A stretch of DNA of 41,005 bases, taken from contig JAPLPF010000117.1 of assembly GCA_026400325.1 (NCBI GenBank), forward strand, positions 1-41,005, read 5' to 3'. This DNA is from Rhodobacterales bacterium. GTDB taxonomy: Bacteria > Pseudomonadota > Alphaproteobacteria > Rhodobacterales > Rhodobacteraceae. Below, piece after piece: positions 33,212-41,005 of this stretch (positions are counted from its first letter, which is position 1; the number at the start of each line of letters is the position of its first letter). The position numbers and the translations under genes are program-made. The notes beneath the pieces were generated by a model that worked only from the letters and a program-made list of their open reading frames with translations, was not told the origin of the DNA and did no database searches.

Positions 33212-34627
33212 TCAGAAACCGTTGGCTTTCTGTGGCTGGTAGAAATACCCTCCGCCGGCAGCGTGTTGGCGCACGACCGCACAGCGGGTGGCCACCCGCC
33301 ATAGGGCGCGGTGAATCGGCGTGGGGTCGTAGCGCACCAGCTCGGGGAAGCGCAGCTTCAGCAGCCTGGAGGCGTGCCAGGCGTTGTAGTGGGGAATGCG
33401 TGGGTTGATGTGATGGCAGACATGGGTGGAGCCGATGCCGTGGTGCAGCAGGTTCAGCAGCGGCCCGTAGGGACGATCCACCGTTTGCAGGGCTCCCTTG
33501 GCCCAGGTCCAGTCTCCGGAGGAGAAATGGGGAATGTTGGTGTCCGTGTGCTGCATCCAGGTGTAGGCGACCAGCCAGGCGTTGATCACCAGAAGGGGCA
33601 GGCCATAGACGAGCAGAACCCGCAGCAGGGAGAACTGAAATGAGGCCAGCGCCAGGGCGAGCAGCGTCGCTAGCACTCCGAGATTGGAGAGCAGCATCGG
33701 GCGACGGAAGGAGTCCGGGAACAGCGCCCGGCTGCCATTGCGAAAGGGCGTACCGCTCCAGAAGTGGGAGGTGGGAGATCCGTAGTCCTCACCGCCTGCC
33801 ACACCGATCAGCAGATACAGCGGCCAACCCAGCACCAGATGGGTGAACAGGGACTGGATTCCATAGAGCCTGGGCCCCAACCAGCCGCTCAGGGCCATCA
33901 CCGACTGGCCGGAAGGGGAATCGGAGCGCGGAGGCACATGGGTTTCACCAGCTTCGAGGTGGTTGCAGTTGGCATGGTGCACCGCGTGGCTGCGCTGCCA
34001 GGCGAAATAGGGCACCAGCAGCAGGCTGTGTAAGAGGAATCCAACCGTGGCTTCCACCCGGCGGTTGGGATGGAAGGCACCATGGCCGCACTCATGGGCT
34101 AAGACCCAGCAACCCGTGGACACCGTGCCGGTGCCCAGGGCGTAAAGCAGCCAGAGCGGCGCGGCGAGGGGGGTCAGGGGGATCTGGGTGCCCAAGCCGT
34201 AGGCCACCAGGGACAGGCCGAGCGACAGGGCCAAACTTCCCCAGGCTTTGGCTGGATCGATCCGGAGTAACGCTGAAGGCAGGCAGGCCAGCAGCTCGGC
34301 CTTGCTGGGGAAGCTGGCGGGGGAAGCAGCGGAGCGCGCCTTGGCGCTGGCGGGAAGGGAGGCGGTGGAGATCAAAGAAGCTGCCGCATGACTGAATGAG
34401 CGGGTCGTTGCCAAAAATGACTTAAGCAAAGTAGATGCTTTGGCGCGGCATCGGTGCGGCGGGCGGGGCACTGGGCCGGCCGGGCTGTCGCCGCGGGCGG
34501 CATTGCAGTAGTGGAACGGTTCGATGGGGGGAGCCGGCCTGGGCTGTTCCCGCCAGCAGCGTTGGCCGCGTTCAAGCTCGAACGAAGCCGGCCCCTTCGC
34601 GGCGAGCATCCGGTCAGCGGCGAGCAT
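33212..34627 (-). CDS. FAD2-like fatty acid desaturase (delta-12/omega-6 type)
   Basis: The three histidine boxes of membrane acyl desaturases are present: HECGHGAF, HAVHHANCNH and THVCHHINPRIPHYNA, with about four membrane segments between them. TPIHRALWRVATRC near the end matches the FAD2/DesA end pattern, so insertion of a double bond near C12 of lipid-bound acyl chains is likely; an omega-3 role cannot be excluded. ATG 34627 is the only ATG, but the first 65 residues look non-coding. The true start may be TTG near 34,429 or 34,375, giving about 390-405 residues, the usual size. It diverges from selO. Confidence 0.82.
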   Translation of the reverse strand: MLAADRMLAAKGPASFELERGQRCWREQPRPAPPIEPFHYCNAARGDSPAGPVPRPPHRCRAKASTLLKSFLATTRSFSHAAASLISTASLPASAKARSAASPASFPSKAELLACLPSALLRIDPAKAWGSLALSLGLSLVAYGLGTQIPLTPLAAPLWLLYALGTGTVSTGCWVLAHECGHGAFHPNRRVEATVGFLLHSLLLVPYFAWQRSHAVHHANCNHLEAGETHVPPRSDSPSGQSVMALSGWLGPRLYGIQSLFTHLVLGWPLYLLIGVAGGEDYGSPTSHFWSGTPFRNGSRALFPDSFRRPMLLSNLGVLATLLALALASFQFSLLRVLLVYGLPLLVINAWLVAYTWMQHTDTNIPHFSSGDWTWAKGALQTVDRPYGPLLNLLHHGIGSTHVCHHINPRIPHYNAWHASRLLKLRFPELVRYDPTPIHRALWRVATRCAVVRQHAAGGGYFYQPQKANGF

Positions 34628-34691
34628 TCAGATTGCGTCGAGCATCCGTGATCCGCGCTCTGTTCGCCTGGATGGCGGCAGGCTCGCCAAG

Positions 34692-36476
34692 ATGATGACC
34701 TCAGCGTCAGGGCCATGCCCAGGCAGCTCAAAACCCGAGAGACCAGTGCCGACAGGAGTGCCGACTGAAGTGACAACAAAAACGTTCGCGGAGTTTGCAC
34801 AACGGGCTGACTATTCGCTGCTGGATGCACTGCGTGCGGATCCTCAGGCCAGCGCCGATGGCCACGATCACCAGCCCCGCCAGGTGTTCTCAGGTCATTA
34901 CGTGCCGGTGACCCCCACGGCGATTCCTGCGCCGGAGTACCTCGCGCACAGCAGAACCCTCTTCCACGACCTGGGCCTGAGCGATGAGCTGGCCCAGGAC
35001 GACCACTTTCTGCGTCTGTTCTCCGGCGACATCAGCGTGGCGCGGGAGCCGATGCGACCGTTTGGCTGGGCAACCGGATATGCCCTCTCGATCTACGGCA
35101 CCGAATACATCCAGCAGTGCCCGTTCAGAACCGGCAACGGCTACGGCGATGGCCGGGCCATTTCCGTGTTTGAAGGCGTGTTCAACGGCCGGCGTTGGGA
35201 GATGCAGCTCAAAGGCGGCGGCCCGACCCCCTATTGCCGCGGCGCCGATGGTCGCGCCGTGCTCCGCTCCAGCGTGCGCGAGTTTCTGGCGCAGGAGCTG
35301 ATGCACGCCCTGGGGGTTCCCACCTCACGTTCGCTGACGCTGGTGATGTCCAGGTCCGAAACCGTGCGCCGGCCTTGGTACGCGCCGAACTCCAAATCGT
35401 TCGATCCCGACATTCTGGTCGACAACCCGGCGGCGATCACCACGCGAGTGGCGCCATCGTTTCTGCGGGTCGGCCAGCTGGAGCTGTTCGCCCGTCGCGC
35501 CCGCAGCCAGGCCCATCCGGAGGCGTCGAACGAACTTCGGCTGATCGTGGCGCACCTGATCGAGCGCAACTACAGGCAAGAGATTGATCCGAGCCTGGAG
35601 TTCAGTGATCAGGTGGTGGAGCTGGCGGGGTTGTTTCGCGGACGGCTCACTGCACTGGTGGCCAACTGGATGCGCGTTGGCTACTGCCAGGGCAATTTCA
35701 ACAGCGACAACTGCGCCGCTGGTGGCTACACGCTCGATTACGGCCCCTTCGGCTTCTGCGAACTGTTCGATCCCCGCTTTCAGCCCTGGACCGGAGGCGG
35801 CGAGCACTTCAGCTTCTTTAATCAACCGCTGGCTGCCGAAGCCAACTATCAGATGTTCTGGGCTGCCATCCGGCCACTGCTTGAGGGCAACACGGACGCA
35901 CTGGCCAGGCTCGATCAGATCCGCGAGGGGTTCTCCGAGGTGATGCGGCAGCAGCTCGAGGAGATGTGGGCCAGCAAGCTCGGCCTGCTCCGCTACGACG
36001 CCGTACTGGTGAGCAAGCTGCTGCAGCTGATGGAGCTCTCCAAGGCTGACTACACGATTTTGTTCCGCAAGCTGTCGGCCATTCCAGCGGGAATCCCCGA
36101 GCACCACCTCTCAAGCCTGAACGAACTCGCAACCCTGAAAGAGAGCTTCTACCAACCCAGCTCCGACGAGCTCGATCGGCAATGGACCCAGTGGCTGGGG
36201 CGCTGGCGCGATCAGATCACGGCCAACGGCCACCTCAGCGCCACATCCGCCGCCATGCAACGGGTGAACCCGGCGATCACCTGGCGTGAATGGTTGATCG
36301 CTCCGGCCTATCAACAGGCGGCTCACGACGACACCAGCTTGATCAAGGAGCTGCAGGCCGTGTTCCGCCATCCCTACGACGCGCCATCGGCGGAGCTGGC
36401 GGCGATCTATGACCGTCTGAAGCCCCGGGAGTTCTTTAATGCCGGTGGCGTGTCCCACTACAGCTGTTCATCCTGA
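34692..36476 (+). CDS. selO: SelO/YdiU-family protein adenylyltransferase
   Basis: SelO is a pseudokinase-fold enzyme that transfers AMP from ATP to protein hydroxyls, with roles in redox balance. Family motifs are plain: LFSGD, PFGWATGYALSIYGTEYIQQCPFRTGNGYGDGRAI, WEMQLKGGGPTPYCRGADGRAVLRSSVREFL, VANWMRVGYCQGNFNSDN and YTLDYGPFGFCELFDP. The start is unsure: ATG 34692 gives 594 residues, and GTG 34770, eleven bases after AGGAG, gives 568 and a more family-like N terminus (TTKTFAEFAQRADYSLLDAL). The region before 34,692 has repeated GCGAGCAT units and looks non-coding. Confidence 0.88.
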   Translation: MMTSASGPCPGSSKPERPVPTGVPTEVTTKTFAEFAQRADYSLLDALRADPQASADGHDHQPRQVFSGHYVPVTPTAIPAPEYLAHSRTLFHDLGLSDELAQDDHFLRLFSGDISVAREPMRPFGWATGYALSIYGTEYIQQCPFRTGNGYGDGRAISVFEGVFNGRRWEMQLKGGGPTPYCRGADGRAVLRSSVREFLAQELMHALGVPTSRSLTLVMSRSETVRRPWYAPNSKSFDPDILVDNPAAITTRVAPSFLRVGQLELFARRARSQAHPEASNELRLIVAHLIERNYRQEIDPSLEFSDQVVELAGLFRGRLTALVANWMRVGYCQGNFNSDNCAAGGYTLDYGPFGFCELFDPRFQPWTGGGEHFSFFNQPLAAEANYQMFWAAIRPLLEGNTDALARLDQIREGFSEVMRQQLEEMWASKLGLLRYDAVLVSKLLQLMELSKADYTILFRKLSAIPAGIPEHHLSSLNELATLKESFYQPSSDELDRQWTQWLGRWRDQITANGHLSATSAAMQRVNPAITWREWLIAPAYQQAAHDDTSLIKELQAVFRHPYDAPSAELAAIYDRLKPREFFNAGGVSHYSCSS

Positions 36477-36562
36477 GCCGCGGCTGGCGCTCTCACTCGC
36501 CGAGCAGAGGCTCTGGCGCAACGCCGCCGCATCGGCGGGGAAGTTTTCCGTAGCATCACCCC

Positions 36563-36694
36563 ATGGCGAACCAATCGGCGACAGGCGGGGCGCCAGCCCT
36601 CACGATGCTCGTGATGGACCGCATTCACGCCATCGAAGGCGACGGAACCGTGCGCCTGCCCGTCACCGCCGCAGAGCGTCGATGCCGGATCTGA
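36563..36694 (+). CDS. Possible small ORF or gene remnant before the CrtH-like gene
   Basis: ATG 36563 opens a 43-codon frame (MANQSATGGAPALTMLVMDR, then HAIEGDGTVRLPVTAAERRCRI) that overlaps the next start by 13 bases. The second half reads like a piece of a real protein, but no family can be assigned. It may be the stump of a decayed gene. Confidence 0.25.
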   Translation: MANQSATGGAPALTMLVMDRIHAIEGDGTVRLPVTAAERRCRI

Positions 36695-38253
36695 ACGGCA
36701 TCCCGCCGTCCTCCGGGCCGGATCTGGTGGTGGTGGGCAGCGGGCTGGGTGGGCTCTGCGCCGCCGCCATGGCCGCCCGCCATGGCCTTGAGGTGCTGGT
36801 GCTCGAAGCCCACGACCAGCCCGGCGGTGCGGCCCATGGCTTCCAGCGCCAGGGCTTTGCCTTCGAATCTGGGCCCTCCCTTTGGAGTGGGCTGGGGAGC
36901 TGGCCGAGCAGCAATCCGCTGGCCCAGGTGCTGCAGGCGATCGGGGAGGAGGTGCCGGTGCACCGCTACCACGAGTGGGGGCTGCTGCTGCCCGAGGGCC
37001 AGCTGCGGGTGGGTGTGGGCCTGGAGCCCTTTCTGGCCGTGGTGCGCGACCTGCGCGGAGCTGCCGTCGCCGACGAATGGGCCCGCTTCATGGCCATCCT
37101 GCAGCCCACCTGCGCCGCCGCCCGCTCCCTGCCGCTGCTGGCCCTGCGGCCTGGCCTGGGCACGGCGGCCGTCCTCGGCGCCCAGGGCCTGGGGCTGCTC
37201 GCCCAGGTGGGCAGGCTGGGCCAGCTGGGGGGTGCCTTCGGACCGCTCGCCCGCCGCCACCTGCATGATCCCTTCCTGCTCCACTGGGTGGAGCTGCTCT
37301 GCTTTCTGATCTCCGGGCTGGGGATGGAGCAGACCAGCGCCGCGGCGATGGCCACCCTGTTTGGCGAGTGGTTCGAGCCCGACGCCGCCCTGGACTACCC
37401 GATCGGTGGCAGCCCTGCTGTGGTGGCGGCCCTGGTGCGCGGCCTGGAGCGCCACGGCGGCCGGCTCCAATGCCGCGCCCCGGTGGCGGAGATCCTGGTG
37501 GAAGGCGGCAGGGCCTGCGGGGTAAGGCTCAGCGGTGGCGAGCGCATTGATGCCCGGTTGGGCGTGATCGCCAATCTCAGCCCCTGGGATCTGCCGGCCC
37601 TGCTCAGCGAGGCCTCCATGCCGGCCCGCTGGCGCTCTCGCCTGCAGGCCACCCCGGCCTGCGCCAGCTTCCTGCACTGGCACCTGGGCCTGCGCGGCGA
37701 CGATCTGGCTGAGCTGCCGATCCATCACGTCTGGGTGGGCGACTGGCAGCGGGGCATCGGCGCCGAACGCAACATGGTGGTGCTGTCGATGCCGTCATTG
37801 CTGGATCCCTCCCTGGCGCCCCCGGGGCATCAGGTGCTGCATGGCTACACCCCCGCCAACGAACCCTGGCAGCTTTGGAGTGGGCTGGAACGGGGCAGTG
37901 CCGATTACAAACGCCTCAAGCAGGAGCGCTGCGGGGTGTTTCACCAGGTGTTCGATGGCGTGCTGAGCGACTGGCGCGAGCGGGTGGTGATCGAGCTGCA
38001 GGGCACCCCCCTCACCCACCGCCACTATCTGCGGCTGCACCAGGGCAGCTACGGCCCGGCCTGGCCCGCCGATCGGGGGCCGTTTCCCGGCGGCGGTACG
38101 CCGGTGCAGGGGCTGGTGCTCTGCGGCGCCGGAGTGTTCCCCGGCATCGGCGTGCCGCCGGCGGCCGTGAGCGGCGCCATGGCGGCCCATCACTTCGTGG
38201 ATGCCCGTCGCCAGCGTCGGCTGCTGCAGGAGACGGGCATCCTGGCGGCCTGA
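36682..38253 (+). CDS. CrtH/phytoene-desaturase-like FAD oxidoreductase (carotenoid isomerase type)
   Basis: ATG 36682 gives 523 residues; the track's extra N-terminal 81 residues look non-coding. The dinucleotide-binding start DLVVVGSGLGGLCAAAMAARHGLEVLVLEAH is followed by QPGGAAHGFQRQGFAFESGPSLW, as in carotenoid isomerases and phytoene desaturases. Mid-protein ALDYPIGGSPAVVAALVRGLERHGG and the end VQGLVLCGAGVFPGIGVPPAAVSGAMAAH complete the FAD fold. The enzyme probably isomerises or desaturates a carotenoid or related polyene in the membrane. It could equally be an all-trans-retinol saturase relative; the substrate is inferred from family only. Confidence 0.8.
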   Translation: MPDLNGIPPSSGPDLVVVGSGLGGLCAAAMAARHGLEVLVLEAHDQPGGAAHGFQRQGFAFESGPSLWSGLGSWPSSNPLAQVLQAIGEEVPVHRYHEWGLLLPEGQLRVGVGLEPFLAVVRDLRGAAVADEWARFMAILQPTCAAARSLPLLALRPGLGTAAVLGAQGLGLLAQVGRLGQLGGAFGPLARRHLHDPFLLHWVELLCFLISGLGMEQTSAAAMATLFGEWFEPDAALDYPIGGSPAVVAALVRGLERHGGRLQCRAPVAEILVEGGRACGVRLSGGERIDARLGVIANLSPWDLPALLSEASMPARWRSRLQATPACASFLHWHLGLRGDDLAELPIHHVWVGDWQRGIGAERNMVVLSMPSLLDPSLAPPGHQVLHGYTPANEPWQLWSGLERGSADYKRLKQERCGVFHQVFDGVLSDWRERVVIELQGTPLTHRHYLRLHQGSYGPAWPADRGPFPGGGTPVQGLVLCGAGVFPGIGVPPAAVSGAMAAHHFVDARRQRRLLQETGILAA

Positions 38254-38347
38254 GCCGGCGCTGGCTGGAGTCATGCCGCCGCTAGGGCCGCCGTGATGGT
38301 GGCGGGTTTGGTCTAGTCTCGGTATCGACCGCCGCCGGAAGGAAGCG

Positions 38348-38608
38348 ATGCGCGCCAAGCTCTTCCGCAACGGCCGCAGCCAGGCCGTACGCCTGCCGGC
38401 CGAGTTCCGCTTCGAGGGAACGGAGGTGGAGGTGCATCGGGACCTCGACAGCGGTGCGGTGGTGCTCACCGCGGTGCGGCCCTCGGCCAAGGAGTTGCTG
38501 GAGCTCAGGGATGCGCTGCTGCAGGAGCCTGGCTTTCGGGAAGAGATTGATGCTTTTTTCGAGGGGTTGCACGACACAAGTCCTCCCGAACCGGTGGACT
38601 TTCCCTGA
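38348..38608 (+). CDS. vapB: VapB-type antitoxin (AbrB/SpoVT fold)
   Basis: The 86-residue protein has the swapped-hairpin start MRAKLFRNGRSQAVRLPAEFRFEG, typical of VapB, followed by a tail that should wrap the toxin (FREEIDAFFEGLHDTSPPEPVDFP). GGAAGG lies upstream of the ATG. Its stop overlaps the vapC start by one base (TGATG), the standard coupling for such pairs. It should neutralise the toxin and repress its own promoter. Confidence 0.9.
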   Translation: MRAKLFRNGRSQAVRLPAEFRFEGTEVEVHRDLDSGAVVLTAVRPSAKELLELRDALLQEPGFREEIDAFFEGLHDTSPPEPVDFP

Positions 38609-38937
38609 TGGCTGCAGGGAAGAGGAAGTTGATGCTGGACACCAACGCCGTGAGCGCCTTTCTCCAACGACGCTCGCCACGCCTGGATGGCTGGGTGCGT
38701 GAGCAACGTTGTTGCCTGTCGGCGATTGTGGTGGCCGAGATCCGCTACGGCCTGGAGAAGCGGCCGACCTGCAGCAGGGTCTATGGCCGGCTGCGCGCTG
38801 AACTTGAACGCCATGGCAAGCCGCTGGCGGCGATGGACCTGCTGATCGCCAGCCATGCACTCAGCGAAGGCTGTGTCCTGGTCACCGCCGATCAGGCTTT
38901 TGCCCTTGTCGATGAACTCACCCTGGAGGCCTGGTGA
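38608..38937 (+). CDS. vapC: VapC-type PIN-domain ribonuclease toxin
   Basis: The 109-residue protein has the PIN acidic residues: LMLDTNAVSAFL (first Asp), VVAEIRYGLEKR (Glu), PLAAMDLLIASHAL (Asp) and LVTADQAF (Asp). It should be an Mg-dependent endoribonuclease that cuts tRNA or rRNA when freed from VapB. It is somewhat short at the C terminus (ALVDELTLEAW) compared with the usual 130 residues, yet the fold looks complete. Confidence 0.9.
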   Translation: MAAGKRKLMLDTNAVSAFLQRRSPRLDGWVREQRCCLSAIVVAEIRYGLEKRPTCSRVYGRLRAELERHGKPLAAMDLLIASHALSEGCVLVTADQAFALVDELTLEAW

Positions 38938-39098
38938 TGCCCACAAGCTCCCCGATGGATGAGTGGGATCTGCCTAGTGCCTCCGGCACACTTGGTCTGC
39001 GCCCTCGGCCTGGGCGGCCATCCTGTTTGCGTTGCTCGCGCACGAACAGCTGAGGCCAACCACGCCTAGGATTTGACAGCTTTGCAGGGCAGGGCTCC

Positions 39099-39329
39099 AT
39101 GACATCCCAACGGCTGAAGGTTGTTGTGGAGCGCCACGCCGATGGGTATGTGGCCTATCCCTTGGGCATCCATGGAGTGGTTGTGGGCCAAGGTGAGACC
39201 TACGACGAGGCGCTGGAGGATCTGCGCTCCGCGATCGCTTTCCACCGCGAAGCATTCGGCCCTGATTCACTGGATCAGGACGATCCTGTGCAGGAAGTCT
39301 TTCTGGCGGAAACGGTCCTTGCCGGCTGA
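39099..39329 (+). CDS. hicB: HicB-family antitoxin
   Basis: The 76-residue protein (LKVVVERHADGYVAYPLGIHGVVVGQGETYDEALEDLRSAI) is the short RNase-H-like HicB form without a DNA-binding tail. It overlaps hicA by one base. The antitoxin comes first, the reverse of the classic hicAB order but common in cyanobacteria. AGGGCTCC before the ATG is a weak ribosome site. Confidence 0.83.
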   Translation: MTSQRLKVVVERHADGYVAYPLGIHGVVVGQGETYDEALEDLRSAIAFHREAFGPDSLDQDDPVQEVFLAETVLAG

Positions 39330-39568
39330 TGGCCAAGTTTCCAGTCGACGCGCCTCGGGATCGGGTGTTGAGGGCATTGCAGCGCTTGGGATTTGAGCTG
39401 ATCCGTGAAGGAAATCACATCGCCCTGGCGCGGCCGAATGAGGACGGCACGCGCACGCCCCTCACCATGCCCAACCATCGGCTGATCAAGGGGTCAACGT
39501 TGAGGTTGATTTTCAGACAATCGGAAATCAGCAGGGAAGAATTTCTTGAGGCCTACGAGGAATGCTGA
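39329..39568 (+). CDS. hicA: HicA-family mRNA interferase toxin
   Basis: The 79-residue protein has the double-stranded-RNA-binding-like HicA fold: VLRALQRLGFELIREGNHIALARPNEDG with the catalytic His in GNHIAL, then TPLTMPNHRLIKGSTLRLIFRQSEISREEFLE. It should cleave mRNA when HicB is degraded. With vapBC 160 bp upstream, it forms two tandem toxin-antitoxin modules. Confidence 0.87.
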   Translation: MAKFPVDAPRDRVLRALQRLGFELIREGNHIALARPNEDGTRTPLTMPNHRLIKGSTLRLIFRQSEISREEFLEAYEEC

Positions 39569-39862
39569 ACAACACCCCTCAAACCGCCAACGCCACTGCT
39601 ATGCCAAGCAACAGGCTGTTAACCAAGCCGGGATCTCCCGCTCCAGCCGCCAGCGGATCGCCATCGGCCACTCCCTTTCGTGGCCTTCGTAGCGCGCACT
39701 ACCTGGCTGCGGGCCAGCGTGGCGGAGCCACTAGCCGCCAGGCTTCTGCGTAGGCGCAGCCTTCTCGAAGAGAATCACTAGGCAGCTTCGATCTCGGCGC
39801 GTGTGTAGTGGCCGTGCCCGCGGAGTTTCAGGTACCGCGATGAATGGCGTCAGAGGACAACG
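39569..39862. repeat. Intergenic stretch with short palindromes
   Basis: TGGCGG-N8-CCGCCA (about 39,719-39,740) and TGCG-TAGG-CGCA shortly after resemble interspersed palindromes of cyanobacterial genomes. On the minus strand, a stub reading RYLKLRGHGHYTRAEIEAA has no start codon. No convincing gene is present; the ORFs in the track here are shadows. Confidence 0.4.
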
Positions 39863-40030
39863 ATGAACGTTTCCGTGTCGACTTCTGCCATCGTCGGCGA
39901 AGACGAGGCCGATCCCGCCGCAGGCTCGGTCAGCCATGTCTCGCCCCTCGCCCGCGCCGTCATGGGCAAAAGGGTCGGCGACGAGGTGACGGTGGCCGGT
40001 CAGTCGGCCGAGATCGTCGCGGTCGGCTAG
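39863..40030 (+). pseudogene. C-terminal end of GreA/GreB-type elongation factor fused to a foreign start (junction)
   Basis: The 55-codon frame is too short for the ORF track. From about codon 9, AIVGEDEADPAAGSVSHVSP and LARAVMGKRVGDEVTVAG match the FKBP-like C-terminal domain of GreA/GreB factors, which rescue backtracked RNA polymerase. The first eight residues (MNVSVSTS), behind GAGGACAACG, look like the start of a different small protein such as a ribbon-helix-helix antitoxin. The missing GreA N-terminal coiled coil and the change of DNA character put the second chimaeric junction at about 39,885-39,892, with the frame kept by chance. Confidence 0.68.
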
Positions 40031-40032
40031 AC

Positions 40033-40440
40033 TCAGTTCTGGGCGTCTTCGTCGCCCAGCATATCCCGCATCATGTCCAGGATCAGCTTCTGCTTGCGCG
40101 CGGGCAGGCGCGGTGCCAGGCGCGTGATCTCGACGCTGGTCTTGGTCGGGCGGTGTTCGTGGTCGAAGGCGGGCGCCTCTTCGGCGACGCCGACCGTCGC
40201 GCTGCTGTAGCCGTCGAAGAAGAAGGGGATGCCGACCTTCATGAACTCGGCCATTTCGAACAGTTTCGAGGCCGAGACGCGGTTCGTGCCCTTTTCGTAC
40301 TTCTGTACCTGCTGGAAGCTGACGCCGACGGCCTTGGCCAAGGCGGTCTGGGTCAGGCCAAGGTCGAGACGCTTCTCCTGAACGCGACGGCCGACATGGC
40401 GATCGACGGGATGCGGATCCTCGTCCTTTTCACGCGCCAT
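40033..40440 (-). CDS. XRE-family helix-turn-helix regulator
   Basis: From ATG 40440 the protein has 135 residues; the track start (GTG 40449) is three codons longer. The DNA-binding part is PVDRHVGRRVQEKRLDLGLTQTALAKAVGVSFQQVQKYEKGTNRVSASKLFEMAEFM, characteristic of a regulator widespread in Caulobacterales and Rhizobiales. The C-terminal half (ITRLAPRLPARKQKLILDMMRDML) probably dimerises. It follows lnt on the same strand with only 16 bases between, and converges on the GreA/GreB tail. Targets are unknown. Confidence 0.85.
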   Translation of the reverse strand: MAREKDEDPHPVDRHVGRRVQEKRLDLGLTQTALAKAVGVSFQQVQKYEKGTNRVSASKLFEMAEFMKVGIPFFFDGYSSATVGVAEEAPAFDHEHRPTKTSVEITRLAPRLPARKQKLILDMMRDMLGDEDAQN

Positions 40441-40456
40441 CGCCGTCACCCTTCAC

Positions 40457-41005
40457 CTAGATCGCTGCTTGATTCCCCTGGACCCTAGATCGCCGGATCG
40501 ACGGCCACAAGGACAGGATGAACGCTGTTAGCACTGAGAAAAAGAACAGGAAATCGCCAAATCGACCATAGGGCGTGACGCCCGTCGGACGGGGCAGGGG
40601 CGCGTCGATCACTCCCATGACGGGGGGGCGTCGATGACGCCCATGACGCCCGGCTCCAGCCGTTGGCCCTCGACGATCCGGCCCCACGGGTCGATCATGG
40701 CCGAAATCCCGGTCGGGGTGGCCCGCGCGATGGGCAGGCCGGTCTCGATGGCGCGATAGCTGGCCAGGTTCAGATGCTGACGCGGACCCGAGGTCGCGCC
40801 GAACCAGGCGTCGTTGGACGCATTGACGATCCACTCGGGCCGCCCGGCTGCGCCCGGGGTGAAGCCGGGATACAGGCTCTCGTAGCAGATCAGCACCTGC
40901 ACCGGCGGGGCCCCCGGAACCGAAATCGGCGCCGGTGTCGGCCCGGCGGAAAAGTCACTGGGCATATGCACCAGGCTGCGCAGGCCGATGGAGGTCATGA
41001 TCGAC
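40457..41005 (-). pseudogene. lnt: Apolipoprotein N-acyltransferase, 3' part, broken by a frameshift
   Basis: Lnt adds the third acyl chain to lipoproteins at the inner membrane. The visible C-terminal part of the nitrilase-like domain includes VQVLICYESLYPGF with the catalytic Cys, WIVNASNDAWFG, and QHLNLASYRAIETGLPIARATPTGISAMIDPWG. Near EPGVMGVIDAP the frame is lost after a 26-bp near-duplication and would stop at PPSWE. In the next frame it continues LPRPTGVTPYGRFGDFLFFFSVLTAFILSLWP, the normal end with its last membrane segment. The 5' end lies outside the window. Confidence 0.83.
40596..40647. repeat. 26-bp imperfect tandem duplication in lnt
   Basis: Both 26-bp copies encode VMGVIDAP on the minus strand, but they differ only at third codon positions (GGC/GGA, GTC/GTG, GCC/GCG). 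A fresh slip duplication would be identical, so two strain versions may have been spliced here. Confidence 0.7.

Noticed and set aside
30505-39890. Horizontal transfer of a cyanobacterial island into the alphaproteobacterium
   Set aside because: Both borders cut genes in mid-frame, no integrase, tRNA or repeats flank the segment, and the two outer parts look like different alphaproteobacterial orders.
39731-39937. 68-residue minus-strand ORF near the second junction
   Set aside because: It crosses the chimaeric point and the GreA/GreB coding strand, and has no family features.

Overview
The window reads as three unrelated pieces of DNA joined end to end. Bases 1 to about 30,505 look like one high-GC alphaproteobacterial genome of the Rhodobacteraceae type: TrgA, a photolyase next to a CFA synthase, a PtsP of the nitrogen PTS, purD beside xseA, and short REP-like palindromes of the kind I associate with that family. 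About 30,510 to 39,890 looks like a high-GC picocyanobacterium (Cyanobium/Synechococcus type): GH116 glycosidase, FAD2-like desaturase, SelO, a CrtH-like oxidoreductase and two toxin-antitoxin pairs. From about 39,890 to the end looks like a Caulobacterales-type genome: GreA/GreB tail, XRE regulator and Lnt. Both joins cut genes in mid-frame with no mobile element nearby. I read them as assembly chimaeras, not gene transfer. A small imperfect duplication in lnt may be a further splice between two strains.

Layout of the first piece. It opens with the tail of a DNA methyltransferase carrying an Mrr-like domain (2-565), a PotD-like binding protein on the minus strand (695-1741) and a class V aminotransferase (2002-3228). 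A photolyase, CFA synthase and TrgA series follows (3375-6523) and has the look of a light and oxidative stress operon. From 6600 to 17465 lies the most interesting stretch: heme peroxidase, YcaO protein, an NHLP-type leader-peptide precursor, a SARP/BTAD regulator with a frameshift, a DMT transporter, an ethanolamine-type permease, a LysE exporter, a small overlapping ORF, a secreted four-cysteine protein and a histidine-decarboxylase-like enzyme. Four promoters in this stretch carry heptamer direct repeats (TTCACGN type) with an exact 11-bp period, followed 7-9 bp later by a CAANNNT-like -10. This is the architecture known for SARP activators. I infer a RiPP-type biosynthetic locus whose peptide, modification, transport and amine genes are tied together by one SARP.

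Housekeeping genes follow (fur-family gene, ptsP, amidohydrolase, lysC, purD, a hypothetical membrane protein, xseA). Next comes an intergenic cluster of palindromes, and then a minus-strand operon of five tandem paralogous secreted proteins (27432-29408), each with four conserved cysteines. An AlkB-type monooxygenase missing its N terminus ends the piece at the first junction.

The cyanobacterial piece holds the truncated GH116, a small hypothetical gene, the desaturase, selO, the carotenoid-isomerase-like gene, vapBC and hicBA. The last piece holds the GreA/GreB C terminus joined in frame to a foreign start codon, the XRE regulator and a frameshifted 3' part of lnt. I saw no rRNA, tRNA, CRISPR array, insertion sequence or origin.
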